A stretch of 29,537 bases of DNA from Aquincolibacterium sp041674705 (lineage in GTDB: Bacteria; Omnitrophota; Omnitrophia; Omnitrophales; Aquincolibacteriaceae). Made by a program: the position numbers and the translations under genes. The stretch spans positions 1 through 29,537 of the forward strand of contig JBAYVF010000022.1 of NCBI GenBank assembly GCA_041674705.1, read 5' to 3'. The stretch's first letter is position 1. Every line of letters begins with the position of its first letter. Positions 1-8,960 of this stretch are shown here, in pieces. Under the pieces are notes generated by a model. That model was not told the DNA's origin. It worked only from the letters and a program-made list of their open reading frames with translations, and did no database searches.

Positions 1-1
1 C

Positions 2-127
2 TTTGCTTGGTTGACTGACAGGGAACCTGTTTTCGGGGTGGTTTTCGAAGGGGCATGGTTTGACATTGGCAGCAAGGAATCTTATGCAAAAGCCGCGAAA
101 CATGTTTGCCATGCACCGATCCGTTAA
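2..127 (+). CDS. C-terminal end of a probable sugar-phosphate nucleotidyltransferase (5' truncated)
   Basis: An open frame enters from the left edge and ends at TAA 125-127, giving 41 residues. The stretch EGAWFDIGSKESYAKA resembles the conserved C-terminal part of NDP-sugar pyrophosphorylases (glucose-1-phosphate or mannose-1-phosphate nucleotidyltransferases), where a W-x-D-I-G-x-x-E-x-Y motif closes the sugar-binding pocket. Such enzymes make activated sugars for cell-surface polysaccharides. Only the tail is present, so the substrate cannot be named. The next gene starts inside this one in another frame, which suggests they are co-transcribed. The call rests on one short motif. Confidence 0.6.
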   Translation, partial: FAWLTDREPVFGVVFEGAWFDIGSKESYAKAAKHVCHAPIR

Positions 128-662
128 AGCGGTATTTCTAATCGTTGCGTTAGCCGTGCTGAGCGGCTGCGGAACAACGCCGCTCCCTGTGCCGGTCTTT
201 TCGGGTGATGTTCGCGATGAACGTATTAAATCCGTTGCTCAGGCCCCGCCCAGCCATCTCGCGACCGTGATGAAGTGCATTGCAGAGAACCTTGAGGAAA
301 ATGCCGGTCTCAAGATCGCCGGAGTGATTTCAGAAGAAGGGGAGTCTCCGTATGTTTTTGCGGCTCCTGAGAAGTCCGTCGGATTACTTGTGATACGAAT
401 CAAAGAGATCGGTATGGCTGACCCAGCCTCAGGAATTCGGATCACACTGCTCTTAAGAGTGTTCGATGCCGTGGGTGAGAATATCTATGCCAGAAGCATT
501 ACAGGTGTCTCTGGGGCCAATTCTCCCCAAAACCTGCCTCCCAGCATCGAAAAGGCGCTCCAGGCTGTCACGAAGGATGTTCTCCGTCAATACGCCAAAG
601 ATCCCGCTCTTCGTCCGCTTATCCTGAAATATAAGCTGGGTTCCTTGCTGAAGTTTGGCTAA
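84..662 (+). CDS. Putative lipoprotein of unknown function
   Basis: This 192-residue protein begins with a basic segment (K3, R5, R12, K15), then a hydrophobic stretch (about residues 16-26) and a lipobox LSGC with the lipidated Cys at position 29. That is a type II signal peptide, so the product should be anchored in the cell envelope. I chose ATG 84 because AAGGA at 74-78 is well placed upstream. ATG 102 and ATG 111 are possible alternatives that keep the lipobox. The mature part has no domain I recognise. Residues after the lipobox are Pro-rich, followed by an alpha/beta-looking region. It overlaps the upstream nucleotidyltransferase end and lies 17 bp before the SIR2-like gene. It may belong to the ancestral chromosome rather than to the island. 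Confidence 0.7.
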   Translation: MQKPRNMFAMHRSVKAVFLIVALAVLSGCGTTPLPVPVFSGDVRDERIKSVAQAPPSHLATVMKCIAENLEENAGLKIAGVISEEGESPYVFAAPEKSVGLLVIRIKEIGMADPASGIRITLLLRVFDAVGENIYARSITGVSGANSPQNLPPSIEKALQAVTKDVLRQYAKDPALRPLILKYKLGSLLKFG

Positions 663-679
663 CACCCGTTGAGGAGAAT

Positions 680-1699
680 ATGAGTAAAGCGGTTGTTATT
701 CTCGGGGCTGGAGCTTCGTCTGATTTTGGAGTGCCGACATTGCAAGGGATCTTCAAGGACAAATGGGCGCGGCAGTATCTTAAACAGGATTCATTCCTTG
801 CGCAAAAGTTAGATGAGATCTTTTGGGCTCCACGAGGTCATACCCTCGAATCCTCGGACCAATCTGTCACCATCGAAGAAATGCTCACCATTTTGAGAGA
901 TTGGGAGAATGAGCCAAGCTGCAGGAAATGTCCGGAGCTTGATCTCTTTGCCGAGTTTCGGAAGCGGTTGTATGTCCTGATCATGCGTGCCGTCTTTGAA
1001 GGTAAATCGACTAAGGCGGCGCACCTTAACCTGCTCATACAGGTCTGTAATGAGAAATTTGAACAAGTTACGTGGGCCTCCTTTAATTGGGACTGCGTAT
1101 TTGACGCCTCCTTCTGGTATTGGCAGTCATGGTCCGGTCCGGGATCGAGGGTCAATCCATCGCTAGCTATCTCCATAGATAATTGGTACGGCGGATTGTC
1201 GAAACATCTCTTTTTGAAGCTTCACGGCGGAATCAACTGGTGGATGATAAATGGTCACCTTACTTATGTGCGCTTTGCATCCTCGGGTGACTTGGCAAGG
1301 AAATGGAATGAATATTCGAAAGATCTGAATTCCTCAGATCAGCCGGTTATTTTGGAACCCAGCGCCTACAAATATTGCGGAGACTTTTACAAGCTGCTTG
1401 CGCCCCAGTGGAGTAAATTCTTTGAGAGGTTATGTGAGGCTGATTGCATAATCATTATTGGGTATTCGCTGCCGGAAGGGGATGCGCAGGCCAGATCGAA
1501 GATGATGACTGCTTTTAACATTAATAAAAAATGCAAATGGCTTCTTATTGATCCATCCGAATCGACATGCGCCCGGTTTATTCGCCTTCTGGGGCAGAGT
1601 TCATTGACCGTCCTAAGAAAAGGGCTGGCTGGATTCAATAACGATGTCCGAACTAATTTGGAGCAAGCATTCCCCGATATCGATTTCCAGAGACCTTGA
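680..1699 (+). CDS. SIR2-like NAD-binding domain protein, putative anti-phage effector
   Basis: This 339-residue protein carries the landmarks of the SIR2-like (SIR2_2) Rossmann fold. They are a glycine-rich NAD loop GAGASSDFGVP (residues 9-19), F-N-W-D (135-138), K-L-H-G-G (180-184, with candidate catalytic His182), and a C-terminal G-Y-S-L-P followed by D268. Proteins of this family act as NAD+ hydrolases in several bacterial defence systems (for example ThsA of Thoeris and DSR proteins), killing the infected cell by NAD depletion. Others are deacetylases or of unknown role. No extra effector or sensor domain is visible beyond the fold. The start at ATG 680 is supported by GAGGAG at 671-676. 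It is 17 bp downstream of the lipoprotein gene and 286 bp upstream of hamA. The fold is clear; the defence role is inferred from the neighbours. Confidence 0.75.
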   Translation: MSKAVVILGAGASSDFGVPTLQGIFKDKWARQYLKQDSFLAQKLDEIFWAPRGHTLESSDQSVTIEEMLTILRDWENEPSCRKCPELDLFAEFRKRLYVLIMRAVFEGKSTKAAHLNLLIQVCNEKFEQVTWASFNWDCVFDASFWYWQSWSGPGSRVNPSLAISIDNWYGGLSKHLFLKLHGGINWWMINGHLTYVRFASSGDLARKWNEYSKDLNSSDQPVILEPSAYKYCGDFYKLLAPQWSKFFERLCEADCIIIIGYSLPEGDAQARSKMMTAFNINKKCKWLLIDPSESTCARFIRLLGQSSLTVLRKGLAGFNNDVRTNLEQAFPDIDFQRP

Positions 1700-1985
1700 T
1701 AACGGTGGATTGTGGTTACAAGTTGCCTGTCTTTACGGTATCCGGTACCATTCGACGGGCTTATTCCTTCATCGGCTACGGGTCGAAGCAGCTATGATCG
1801 CAGAAAGTGTTGAAAACTAGGCAAGGGACGATTTTCTCACCGGAGAAAAACACCCTTGGGGTGCATGCGAACGGGCGCCCGAGGTGTTCTGCTCCAAAAG
1901 CATATTCCAATGGAAGCGGGAGGTAACTGAAGATTTAGTGTTCTTTGTCCGATATATTCTTATAATCTCACAACCTTGTGACACG
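1700..1985. other. Intergenic region between the SIR2-like gene and hamA
   Basis: I see no convincing gene here. An open frame runs upstream of hamA from GTG 1884, but its 34 extra residues show no conserved look and I treat it as untranslated. A short hairpin with arms TTTTCTC (1832-1838) and GAGAAAA (1843-1849) has no T-run after it, so it is not a clear terminator. A TATAAT box lies at 1961-1966. Confidence 0.5.
1961..1966 (+). promoter_or_regulatory. Candidate -10 box for hamAB
   Basis: A perfect TATAAT lies 19 bp upstream of ATG 1986. No good -35 hexamer is seen at 16-18 bp. Transcription from here would start near 1973, after the GTG at 1884, which supports ATG 1986 as the hamA start with a very short leader. 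Confidence 0.4.
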
Positions 1986-2834
1986 ATGACATTTACTATT
2001 AGAAAATCATTCGACCAGGATGGGCATTTATATCGGACCTATGACTGGGAATCTGTTGAAGGATGGCAAGATCGGTTAGCTAATAAGCTAGTTCCTCTTA
2101 TTAGGGAACTATATTCTGATTTTGAAAATTTAAATAAATCTTGTCAGGAAACAGGACTAGAAGGAACGCAATTAGAACAGTTTCTTGAAACCGCTTTAAA
2201 AGCCACCATTCCTAAGCCCCGCGAGCCAGAATCTAAAACTCCCAAACAATTTGATGTTTGTCGAGCCGATTTAGCAGAATTATTAGCGTTAGTGTGTTTA
2301 GACGGATTGTTTGCTACTAAAGTACCTGTCAAAAATATTTATTCACGTGAGCTTAATGCGGCAACAAGTCGCGGATTGGATATTTTAGGCTATGAAAAAG
2401 TCGGCAACGACCTAAGTTTGATTATCTGCGAAGTCAAAGGAAGCGAAGATGGGAATTCGCCCCCCAGCGTGGTGGAAACCGGGGAAGATTCCTTGAAGCA
2501 ACAGCTCTATAGCTATGTAACTCGAAAGGAAAAAACGCTAGATAGGATTTTGAATATTTCCAAAAGAGCACCAAGCATTGAAGATAAAAAAATACTTGCT
2601 CAGATTGCAATGAACTGGGCGCAGGGGGCAGCTTCATCTCTGAAGGTAATAGTTTGTCCATTTCTGGTTCGAAAAATGGATTGTTATAAGGATACCGATT
2701 ACGGCTCATTTAGAACTGCTCCTGGATATCATGCCCCCGCCAAAATTCGTTTTTTAATCGTCTGCGTTAATTCCGATTTGAATGCGTTAGCCGAACATAT
2801 TTACTCCAAAGCGAGGAGCTTCGGTGATAAGTAA
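1986..2834 (+). CDS. hamA: HamA, DUF1837 nuclease subunit of a Hachiman defence system
   Basis: This 282-residue protein (from ATG 1986) matches the HamA/DUF1837 pattern. A long N-terminal region is followed by a PD-(D/E)xK-like nuclease core with D132 in RGLDILGY and E149-V-K151 in CEVKGS. In Hachiman, HamA is a DNase effector held inactive by the HamB helicase and released on sensing damaged or phage DNA, causing chromosome degradation and abortive infection. The next gene is a large superfamily 2 helicase that overlaps it by 11 bp, which is the canonical hamA-hamB order. The longer GTG 1884 start would add 34 residues but would place the start upstream of the candidate -10 box. Codons are AT-rich compared with the flanks, consistent with transfer. 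The E. coli AbpAB pair is, as I recall, a related arrangement. Confidence 0.8.
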   Translation: MTFTIRKSFDQDGHLYRTYDWESVEGWQDRLANKLVPLIRELYSDFENLNKSCQETGLEGTQLEQFLETALKATIPKPREPESKTPKQFDVCRADLAELLALVCLDGLFATKVPVKNIYSRELNAATSRGLDILGYEKVGNDLSLIICEVKGSEDGNSPPSVVETGEDSLKQQLYSYVTRKEKTLDRILNISKRAPSIEDKKILAQIAMNWAQGAASSLKVIVCPFLVRKMDCYKDTDYGSFRTAPGYHAPAKIRFLIVCVNSDLNALAEHIYSKARSFGDK

Positions 2835-5800
2835 GAAAGAATTTTCAGAATACGCAGGGTCGCTTTCAAACCTTTTCGAATCAACGGGAGTTCTATCTGT
2901 TATTCCAAAAGCGCATTGCGGCTATATAGAAAAAGAATTAATTGCTAAAGATTCAGAAGTAAAAACGATAATCTCCGAACGCACCGATCTTATTGCTAAA
3001 ACCCTCGAAGGGTTAGCTTCCGACCTCTACCTCAATGACCAAATAAGCATTGCTAATCAATACTTTGATGACGCATTTATTTGCAGGCGTGAATTAGTCT
3101 ATCGGGCTGGGGCGTCTACGGAATCACTTTTTTTATTAGCTGTAGATGCTTTGGGGGCGGGACGGTCTGCTGAGCTGAGATTGATTTTGGATGAATTCGA
3201 AATTTCGAAACCAACACTACGAGAGAATTGGCCAGAATTAATCAAAGAGAGCGTACTGATCGCGTTTCTTTTTGTTTGTCGTAAAAAAAATGGGTGGAAC
3301 GACATCACTAGCGCTGTTGAGATTATTCAGGAGCTGCGAAAATTTCAAGCGGAAATGGAAACGAATTACTTTGAAACAATTGCGGATATTTCATTGTTGG
3401 GAAAATTTGCATCCGCGAGCAATTTGGTCGCTCTGTACAATATGGCCAAGATTATAGATGTAACAGCCTCTTATTTGATCAATGGCTCACCTGCCGATTC
3501 TTTTATTAAGTTAAGAAAACATTATGACAATGCAGTAGAAGCAATTCAGAAAATCGGAGATGCCTCGCTCGAAATAATTATAGATTTGCTATTCGTCGGA
3601 AGTGATTCTCTCCTAAGAAACAGTATATGGTTTAACACTGATACGTTGGGTAAAGAAGTCCGGCGCCTCGTTCAGGAGCTAACCAGTTCCAATAATGAAA
3701 ATCCCTTTATCGAACTGTGGCCTTCCCAACAGCAAGCGCTACGCAGCAGCCTGTTCGACCCGGCAAAGAAAAGTGTCGTGTTGGAAATGCCCACAAGCGC
3801 GGGAAAAACATTAATGGCTGAATTCGCCATAGTTCAATCTCGGGCACTAAATCCTGATAGCGTTATCGTGTATGTTGTGCCAACTCGTGCGCTGGTAAAT
3901 CAAATTACTCTGCAGCTTAGACGAGATTTGGCGGCCTTGAAAATTGTCGTGGAGGCTGCTGTTCCAGTTTTTGAATTAGATCCTACTGAAGATGAGTTAT
4001 TAAGAAAGAGCTGCGACATATTGGTTTCCACACCAGAAAAGATCGAATTGCTTATTCGCTCTAAGCATCCCGTTGTTGAACGTTTATCGTTAGTTATCGC
4101 GGATGAGATCCATAACATTGCCATGCAGGGAAGAGGGAGCGTTCTGGAGCTGTTTTTAGGAACTGTGGCACGCGAAAAACCAACCGCAAGGTTTTTATTA
4201 ATGTCTCCATTTATTCCAAACGCTGCACAGCTGGGAGCGTGGCTAGGTGGCGATAGGACAGCTCCAATTAAAATTCAATGGAAACCAAGCGAACGAATAA
4301 CGGCTGCGGCTTTCTATGTAGGACGTCGGCCGCGAAGTCATATTCAGTTAAGGATGTTGCCTTCTGCGCACAACTCCACTGTTAAGGAATGCATTGATGT
4401 TCCAATTGATAGTACGATTGTCGAAGGTTCGAAAACCAAATCGAATGTTGCCTTGTCTACAGCTATTTCTTTAACTGCAAATGGTGGAGTTTTACTCCTT
4501 TGCGGAGGAAGAGATTCAGCTGTTAATAAAGCAACTAAGGCGATTGATTACGTTCCCAAAATTGATTCCTCGCCGTTTCTGGATATTTGTATCAGCTACT
4601 TAAAAGATGAGTTTGGCGAGTCGCATATTTTGCCTAAAATTCTTGAACACGGGGTAGCCTTTCATCATGCTGGCTTGTCGCAGGAAAGCAGATATTTGAT
4701 TGAACGATTGGTCTCGCGAGGGTTAATTCGATTAGTTTGTGCTACGACCACGTTAGCGCAAGGTGTGAATTTTCCTATTAGGAGTGTTGTGGTTGAGGGT
4801 GTAACTCGCTCTACCGAAACAACGGGACATCAAAAAATTCCCTTTAATGAATTTTGGAATATCGCTGGGCGGGCGGGTCGTGCAATGAAAGATCATTTGG
4901 GTTTGATAATTTTTGCGGCCAGAGATAATGACGATATCAAAGTTTATGAAGAATATTTGCGTGGTGACGCGAGCGAGGTATTGAGTTCGATATTGGGTGA
5001 TTTGCTACGCATAGAAGAAATTAATGAAAAATTCGATTTGAATTTTGTCGCACACTATCCCTCGCTAGCTAGATTTTTCCAGTATCTGTTACATGCTATC
5101 ACTATTAGTAATTATGATTCTGTGGTGTCTGAAATTGATTCGATTTTGCGTTCAAGTTTAGTCTATCATCAGGTGGGAGATGTTAATTCCGCCCATGCAA
5201 AAAAACTTCTGCAGGTTGCGCGTCAATATTTACAGCAGGTTCAAAAAAAAGCCGCAAATAAAGGTTTTTTAGAATTAATTGATGGAACTGGATTTAGTTC
5301 TGCCACTGTAGATTATTTATTTAGTCAACGTGATGTGTTTGTCAACTCCGATGTGTGGGATCAGGAAAAGTTATTCGCTAAGGGGAATGATACGTTAACA
5401 CAAATGGTTGCAATTCTATCGGGCATTCCTGAGCTGGATTTAACCCGTCTTGGATCAGGCGTCTTAGACGTCGAAGCTATCGCAAATATTATTAAAGATT
5501 GGGTTAAAGGCGAGAGCGTTGAGGAAATTGCTGATCGCTATTTCTCCGCATTTAAAGATAAGGACACACGTATTTTGAGAGCTAGCCAATACATTCATGC
5601 CAAATTGACAGGTCAGCTTGCTTGGGGAATGAGCGCGCTTCAGAAGGTGTCTTTATTTGGGCAAGAAGATGTTAAATGGGAGAGCATCGGGCATACACCC
5701 TCGCTGATGTTTTATGGGGTAAGTTCTCGCGAGGCAGCAACCCTAAGAATGGTCGGTGTTCCGAGGATGAGCGCCAATAAACTCGCAGAAAAATTTAAAT

Positions 5801-5955
5801 CTGAAATATCTAGCAAAGATACAACTTTTCATGATATCCGCTCTTGGCTTGATAAGGTTGAACCAAAAGAATGGGGACCAGCTAAATCCACCCTTTCCGG
5901 TTCTCAATCCAAAGCAATATGGAAAATTCTGAATGGCGATGAAAGATCTTTATAG
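2824..5955 (+). CDS. hamB: HamB, superfamily 2 helicase of a Hachiman defence system
   Basis: This 1043-residue protein has an N-terminal helical region (about 1-300) of unrecognised fold, then a full Ski2-like SF2 helicase core. The core has Walker A PTSAGKT (323-329), motif Ia VPTRAL, DEIH box (427-430), motif III region LLMSPF, motif V ATTTLAQGVNFP, and motif VI with AGRAGR (681-686). The C-terminal 300 residues are mostly helical. In characterised Hachiman systems HamB loads on DNA ends or ssDNA gaps and its ATPase controls HamA. The start is GTG 2824, with GAGGAG at 2813-2818, overlapping the end of hamA, so translation is likely coupled. Length is typical of the family. A terminator follows at 6034. 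All helicase motifs look intact, so the system is probably functional. Confidence 0.85.
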   Translation: MISKKEFSEYAGSLSNLFESTGVLSVIPKAHCGYIEKELIAKDSEVKTIISERTDLIAKTLEGLASDLYLNDQISIANQYFDDAFICRRELVYRAGASTESLFLLAVDALGAGRSAELRLILDEFEISKPTLRENWPELIKESVLIAFLFVCRKKNGWNDITSAVEIIQELRKFQAEMETNYFETIADISLLGKFASASNLVALYNMAKIIDVTASYLINGSPADSFIKLRKHYDNAVEAIQKIGDASLEIIIDLLFVGSDSLLRNSIWFNTDTLGKEVRRLVQELTSSNNENPFIELWPSQQQALRSSLFDPAKKSVVLEMPTSAGKTLMAEFAIVQSRALNPDSVIVYVVPTRALVNQITLQLRRDLAALKIVVEAAVPVFELDPTEDELLRKSCDILVSTPEKIELLIRSKHPVVERLSLVIADEIHNIAMQGRGSVLELFLGTVAREKPTARFLLMSPFIPNAAQLGAWLGGDRTAPIKIQWKPSERITAAAFYVGRRPRSHIQLRMLPSAHNSTVKECIDVPIDSTIVEGSKTKSNVALSTAISLTANGGVLLLCGGRDSAVNKATKAIDYVPKIDSSPFLDICISYLKDEFGESHILPKILEHGVAFHHAGLSQESRYLIERLVSRGLIRLVCATTTLAQGVNFPIRSVVVEGVTRSTETTGHQKIPFNEFWNIAGRAGRAMKDHLGLIIFAARDNDDIKVYEEYLRGDASEVLSSILGDLLRIEEINEKFDLNFVAHYPSLARFFQYLLHAITISNYDSVVSEIDSILRSSLVYHQVGDVNSAHAKKLLQVARQYLQQVQKKAANKGFLELIDGTGFSSATVDYLFSQRDVFVNSDVWDQEKLFAKGNDTLTQMVAILSGIPELDLTRLGSGVLDVEAIANIIKDWVKGESVEEIADRYFSAFKDKDTRILRASQYIHAKLTGQLAWGMSALQKVSLFGQEDVKWESIGHTPSLMFYGVSSREAATLRMVGVPRMSANKLAEKFKSEISSKDTTFHDIRSWLDKVEPKEWGPAKSTLSGSQSKAIWKILNGDERSL

Positions 5956-6033
5956 TGAGGAGTTCAAACGCTTGAGGTGCGTGTGAATGCGTAATCGTTG
6001 TTGAGGCGTCAAGCCTGCCACTCGGACGGATTG

Positions 6034-6064
6034 CCATCGGGAGTTAATCCCGGTGGTTTTTTTG
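6034..6064 (+). terminator. Rho-independent terminator after hamB
   Basis: A 9-bp stem (CCATCGGGA 6034-6042 with TCCCGGTGG 6048-6056, one G-U pair) encloses the loop GTTAA and is followed by eight Ts. It separates the Hachiman operon from the hsd operon. Confidence 0.85.
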
Positions 6065-6076
6065 TTTTTGCAGGGC

Positions 6077-6116
6077 TACAATACAATTTCTTTGAGCCGG
6101 TTCAAATAGGCGGAGG
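6077..6116 (+). promoter_or_regulatory. Putative promoter/operator and ribosome binding site of the hsd operon
   Basis: Two overlapping TACAAT boxes (6077-6082 and 6082-6087) are candidate -10 elements. A near-perfect 16-bp palindrome, TTTGAGCCGGTTCAAA (6091-6106), lies just downstream, where a repressor would block transcription. GGAGG at 6112-6116 is the ribosome binding site for hsdM. No clear -35 is seen. Confidence 0.35.
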
Positions 6117-6124
6117 ATTTATAT

Positions 6125-7690
6125 ATGGGGAGAAGAGCTAAGCAAGAAAAGACCGGGAACGGTCAATCGGCAGCCAATCTTGGGTTTGAAGCGAAGTTGT
6201 GGCAGGCGGCAGATGCAATGCGGAACAATATGGACGCGGCCGAATACAAACACGTCGTGCTCGGGCTTATCTTTCTCAAATATATTTCCGATGCGTTTGA
6301 GGCAAAACATGCTGAGCTTGAAGCACAACGCAAGCAAGGTGCCGATCCGGAAGATCCGGATGAATATCGTGCCAGTAGTATTTTCTGGGTACCGAAAGAA
6401 GCGCGCTGGTCTCATCTCAAAGAAAATGCTCCACAACCAACCATTGGCAAGACTGTAGATGATGCCATGGCTGCTATAGAGCGTGACAATCCATCGCTCA
6501 AGGGAGTCCTGCCAAAAGATTTCGCGCGTCCTGGACTTGATAAGCAACGGCTTGGACAGGTCATTAATCTCGTAAGCGATATTACGCTTGGCAGTGAAGG
6601 CCACAGAGCTAAAGACACGCTTGGTCGTGTTTATGAATACTTTCTTGCACGCTTTGCGAGCGCCGAAGGCAAGAGCGGAGGCCAATTCTACACCCCTGCG
6701 CATGTAGTTCGCGTACTGGTCGAAATGCTTGCCCCTTATAAAGGGCGAGTTTACGACCCCTGTTGTGGCTCAGGCGGTATGTTTGTTCAAAGTGAGAAAT
6801 TCATCGAAGAACATTCTGGGCAGTTAGGCGACATTTCCATCTATGGACAAGAATCTAACTACACTACATGGCGGCTCGCAAAAATGAATTTAGCTATCCG
6901 TGGGATCGATGCGCAGATTGCTCATGGTGATACTTTTCACAACGACCGTCATCCCGATCTCAAAGCCGACTATGTATTAGCCAATCCGCCTTTCAACGAC
7001 AGTGACTGGCGGGGAGAGCTTCTGAAGGGAGACAAACGTTGGGTTTATGGTGTGCCGCCTGCAGGCAATGCAAACTTTGCCTGGGTCCAGCACTTCTTAC
7101 ATCATTTAGCGCCAACTGGGACAGCCGGATTCGTGCTCGCCAATGGTTCAATGTCTTCTAACCAATCCGGTGAAAGTGAAATCCGACAGGCAATTATCGA
7201 AGCAGATCTTGTTGATTGTATGGTTGCTTTGCCCGGACAACTTTTCTATTCAACGCAAATTCCGGTTTGTCTCTGGTTTCTTACGCGCAACAAAAAAAAT
7301 AGCCGTTTTCGTGATCGGCGGGGCGAAACACTTTTTATCGATGGGCGAAAACTTGGTGTGATGGCAGACCGCGTTCACTGCGAGCTGGTTGATGCAGATA
7401 TTTCTAAAATCTCCAGCTCCTATCATGCATGGCGAGGCGATAAAGGGGCTGGGAAATATGGCGATGTTCCAGGTTTTTGTAAGAGCGCGAGCCTTGACCT
7501 TATTCGCAAACACGGACACGTCCTAACTCCTGGGCGCTATGTTGGCGCAGAGGCAGAAGTGGAGGATGCTGAGCGTTTTGAAGATAAGATGAAACGGCTT
7601 GCTGCAGACTTGCTAAAGCAACAGACTGAAGCTGCAAAGCTCGATGCCTCTATCACAGCCAATCTGAAGGATCTTGGATATGGCGGGTAA
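6125..7690 (+). CDS. hsdM: Type I restriction-modification DNA methyltransferase subunit HsdM
   Basis: This 521-residue N6-adenine methyltransferase forms the M2S core of a type I restriction enzyme. The N-terminal helical HsdM_N domain (about residues 15-150, including LKYISDAFE) is followed by the catalytic domain. It has the AdoMet-binding motif I DPCCGSGG (211-218) and the catalytic NPPF motif (287-290). It transfers a methyl group from AdoMet to adenine at the site chosen by HsdS and protects host DNA. The start at ATG 6125 has a strong GGAGG 8 bp upstream. It overlaps hsdS by 11 bp, so the two are translationally coupled. Length and motifs are normal for the family, with no sign of decay. 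Confidence 0.95.
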   Translation: MGRRAKQEKTGNGQSAANLGFEAKLWQAADAMRNNMDAAEYKHVVLGLIFLKYISDAFEAKHAELEAQRKQGADPEDPDEYRASSIFWVPKEARWSHLKENAPQPTIGKTVDDAMAAIERDNPSLKGVLPKDFARPGLDKQRLGQVINLVSDITLGSEGHRAKDTLGRVYEYFLARFASAEGKSGGQFYTPAHVVRVLVEMLAPYKGRVYDPCCGSGGMFVQSEKFIEEHSGQLGDISIYGQESNYTTWRLAKMNLAIRGIDAQIAHGDTFHNDRHPDLKADYVLANPPFNDSDWRGELLKGDKRWVYGVPPAGNANFAWVQHFLHHLAPTGTAGFVLANGSMSSNQSGESEIRQAIIEADLVDCMVALPGQLFYSTQIPVCLWFLTRNKKNSRFRDRRGETLFIDGRKLGVMADRVHCELVDADISKISSSYHAWRGDKGAGKYGDVPGFCKSASLDLIRKHGHVLTPGRYVGAEAEVEDAERFEDKMKRLAADLLKQQTEAAKLDASITANLKDLGYGG

Positions 7691-8960
7691 ATGGCCGATT
7701 GTAAAAGTCGGAAAATTGGCTGACTCCATCTCTGAAACCCATCAATTGAACAAAGATCGGCTTATCTTTTTAAATACATCCGACATTTTGTTAGGGAAGA
7801 TTCTTCACCGCACTTATACCCGTGTACAAGATTGGCCAGGGCAAGCAAAAAAATCAATTCGGCGAGATGACATATTATTTAGCGAAATCCGTCCAGCGAA
7901 TGGTCGGTGGGCCTATGTCGATGCCGATGCTGATGATTTTGTGGTTTCAACAAAACTGATGGTTATTCGTGGACGCAAAAATGAGATTGTTCCGCGTTTT
8001 TTATATCACTTCCTTACGAGTTCAAAAACTACGAAATGGCTCCAGCACCTTGCTGAGTCGAGGTCCGGTACATTCCCTCAAATTACTTTCGACCAAGTTG
8101 CCGAGCTGGACATCGCCCTACCTTCATTAAACGTTCAGTCCCAAATAGCTGATTTCTTAGATTGTATCGAAAATAAGATGGAACTAATCCGACGAATGAA
8201 CGGAATGCTGGAAGCTGTGGCGCGCACGCTTTTTAAATCATGGTTTGTGGACTTTGACCCTGTTTGCACTAAAGCTGCCGGTCGCGATACAGGTCTTCCA
8301 AAACCACTAAGTAATTTTTTCCCCGATTCCTTTGATGTATCAGAGCTGAGGAGAATTCCGAAGGGGTGGAGGGCGGGTTGCCTTGGTGATGTTGCGGCTC
8401 ACCCCCGTCGGAGCATGCAACCCTTCGAAATAAATCCTAATACGCCTTATATAGCTCTTGAACACATGCCACGTCGCTGTATTGCTTTGTCGGATTGGGG
8501 TATTGCTGATGGATTAGGAAGCAATAAGTTTCAGTTTAGGAAGAATGAAATCCTGTTCGGTAAACTTCGACCTTATTTCCACAAGGTTGGTGTCGCGCCA
8601 GTGGATGGCGTGTGTTCAACAGATATCGTGGTGGTAGAGCCAAGAACTGAGGACTTGTTTGGTTTTGTCCTTTGCTGTGTATCGAGTGATGCATTTGTCG
8701 AGTACACAAACGCAGGTTCAACGGGTACTAAGATGCCCCGAACAAGTTGGAACGAGATGGCTCGTTATCCATTATCTATTCCACCTGATCGGCTTGTTAA
8801 GGAGTTTGGAGCGCAAGTGCGACCGGCGATTGACCGAATTATAGCTGGTATTCACGAAACTCGAACGCTCGTAGGCCTCCGCGACGCGTTGCTACCTAAA
8901 CTTATCTCTGGTGAGTTGCGGGTAAAGAACGCGGAGAGGCTTATGGAGGGAGTTGTATAG
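7680..8960 (+). CDS. hsdS: Type I restriction-modification specificity subunit HsdS
   Basis: This 426-residue DNA-recognition subunit has the usual two-fold layout. Target recognition domain 1 spans about residues 1-155, and a central conserved helix region follows (SQIADFLDCIENKMELI, then FKSWFVDFDP). Target recognition domain 2 begins near CLGDVAAHPR and runs to about residue 370, and a C-terminal conserved helix ends the protein (LRDALLPKLISGEL). Each TRD reads half of a split target site, and the helices set the spacer length. I used ATG 7680; TTG 7674 would add two residues. It overlaps hsdM by 11 bp and touches the next gene by 1 bp. The target sequence cannot be inferred by eye. Confidence 0.93.
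   Translation: MAGKWPIVKVGKLADSISETHQLNKDRLIFLNTSDILLGKILHRTYTRVQDWPGQAKKSIRRDDILFSEIRPANGRWAYVDADADDFVVSTKLMVIRGRKNEIVPRFLYHFLTSSKTTKWLQHLAESRSGTFPQITFDQVAELDIALPSLNVQSQIADFLDCIENKMELIRRMNGMLEAVARTLFKSWFVDFDPVCTKAAGRDTGLPKPLSNFFPDSFDVSELRRIPKGWRAGCLGDVAAHPRRSMQPFEINPNTPYIALEHMPRRCIALSDWGIADGLGSNKFQFRKNEILFGKLRPYFHKVGVAPVDGVCSTDIVVVEPRTEDLFGFVLCCVSSDAFVEYTNAGSTGTKMPRTSWNEMARYPLSIPPDRLVKEFGAQVRPAIDRIIAGIHETRTLVGLRDALLPKLISGELRVKNAERLMEGVV

Noticed and set aside
1884..1985. Longer hamA start at GTG 1884
   Set aside because: The extra 34 residues look unconserved, and a TATAAT at 1961-1966 would start transcription after that codon.
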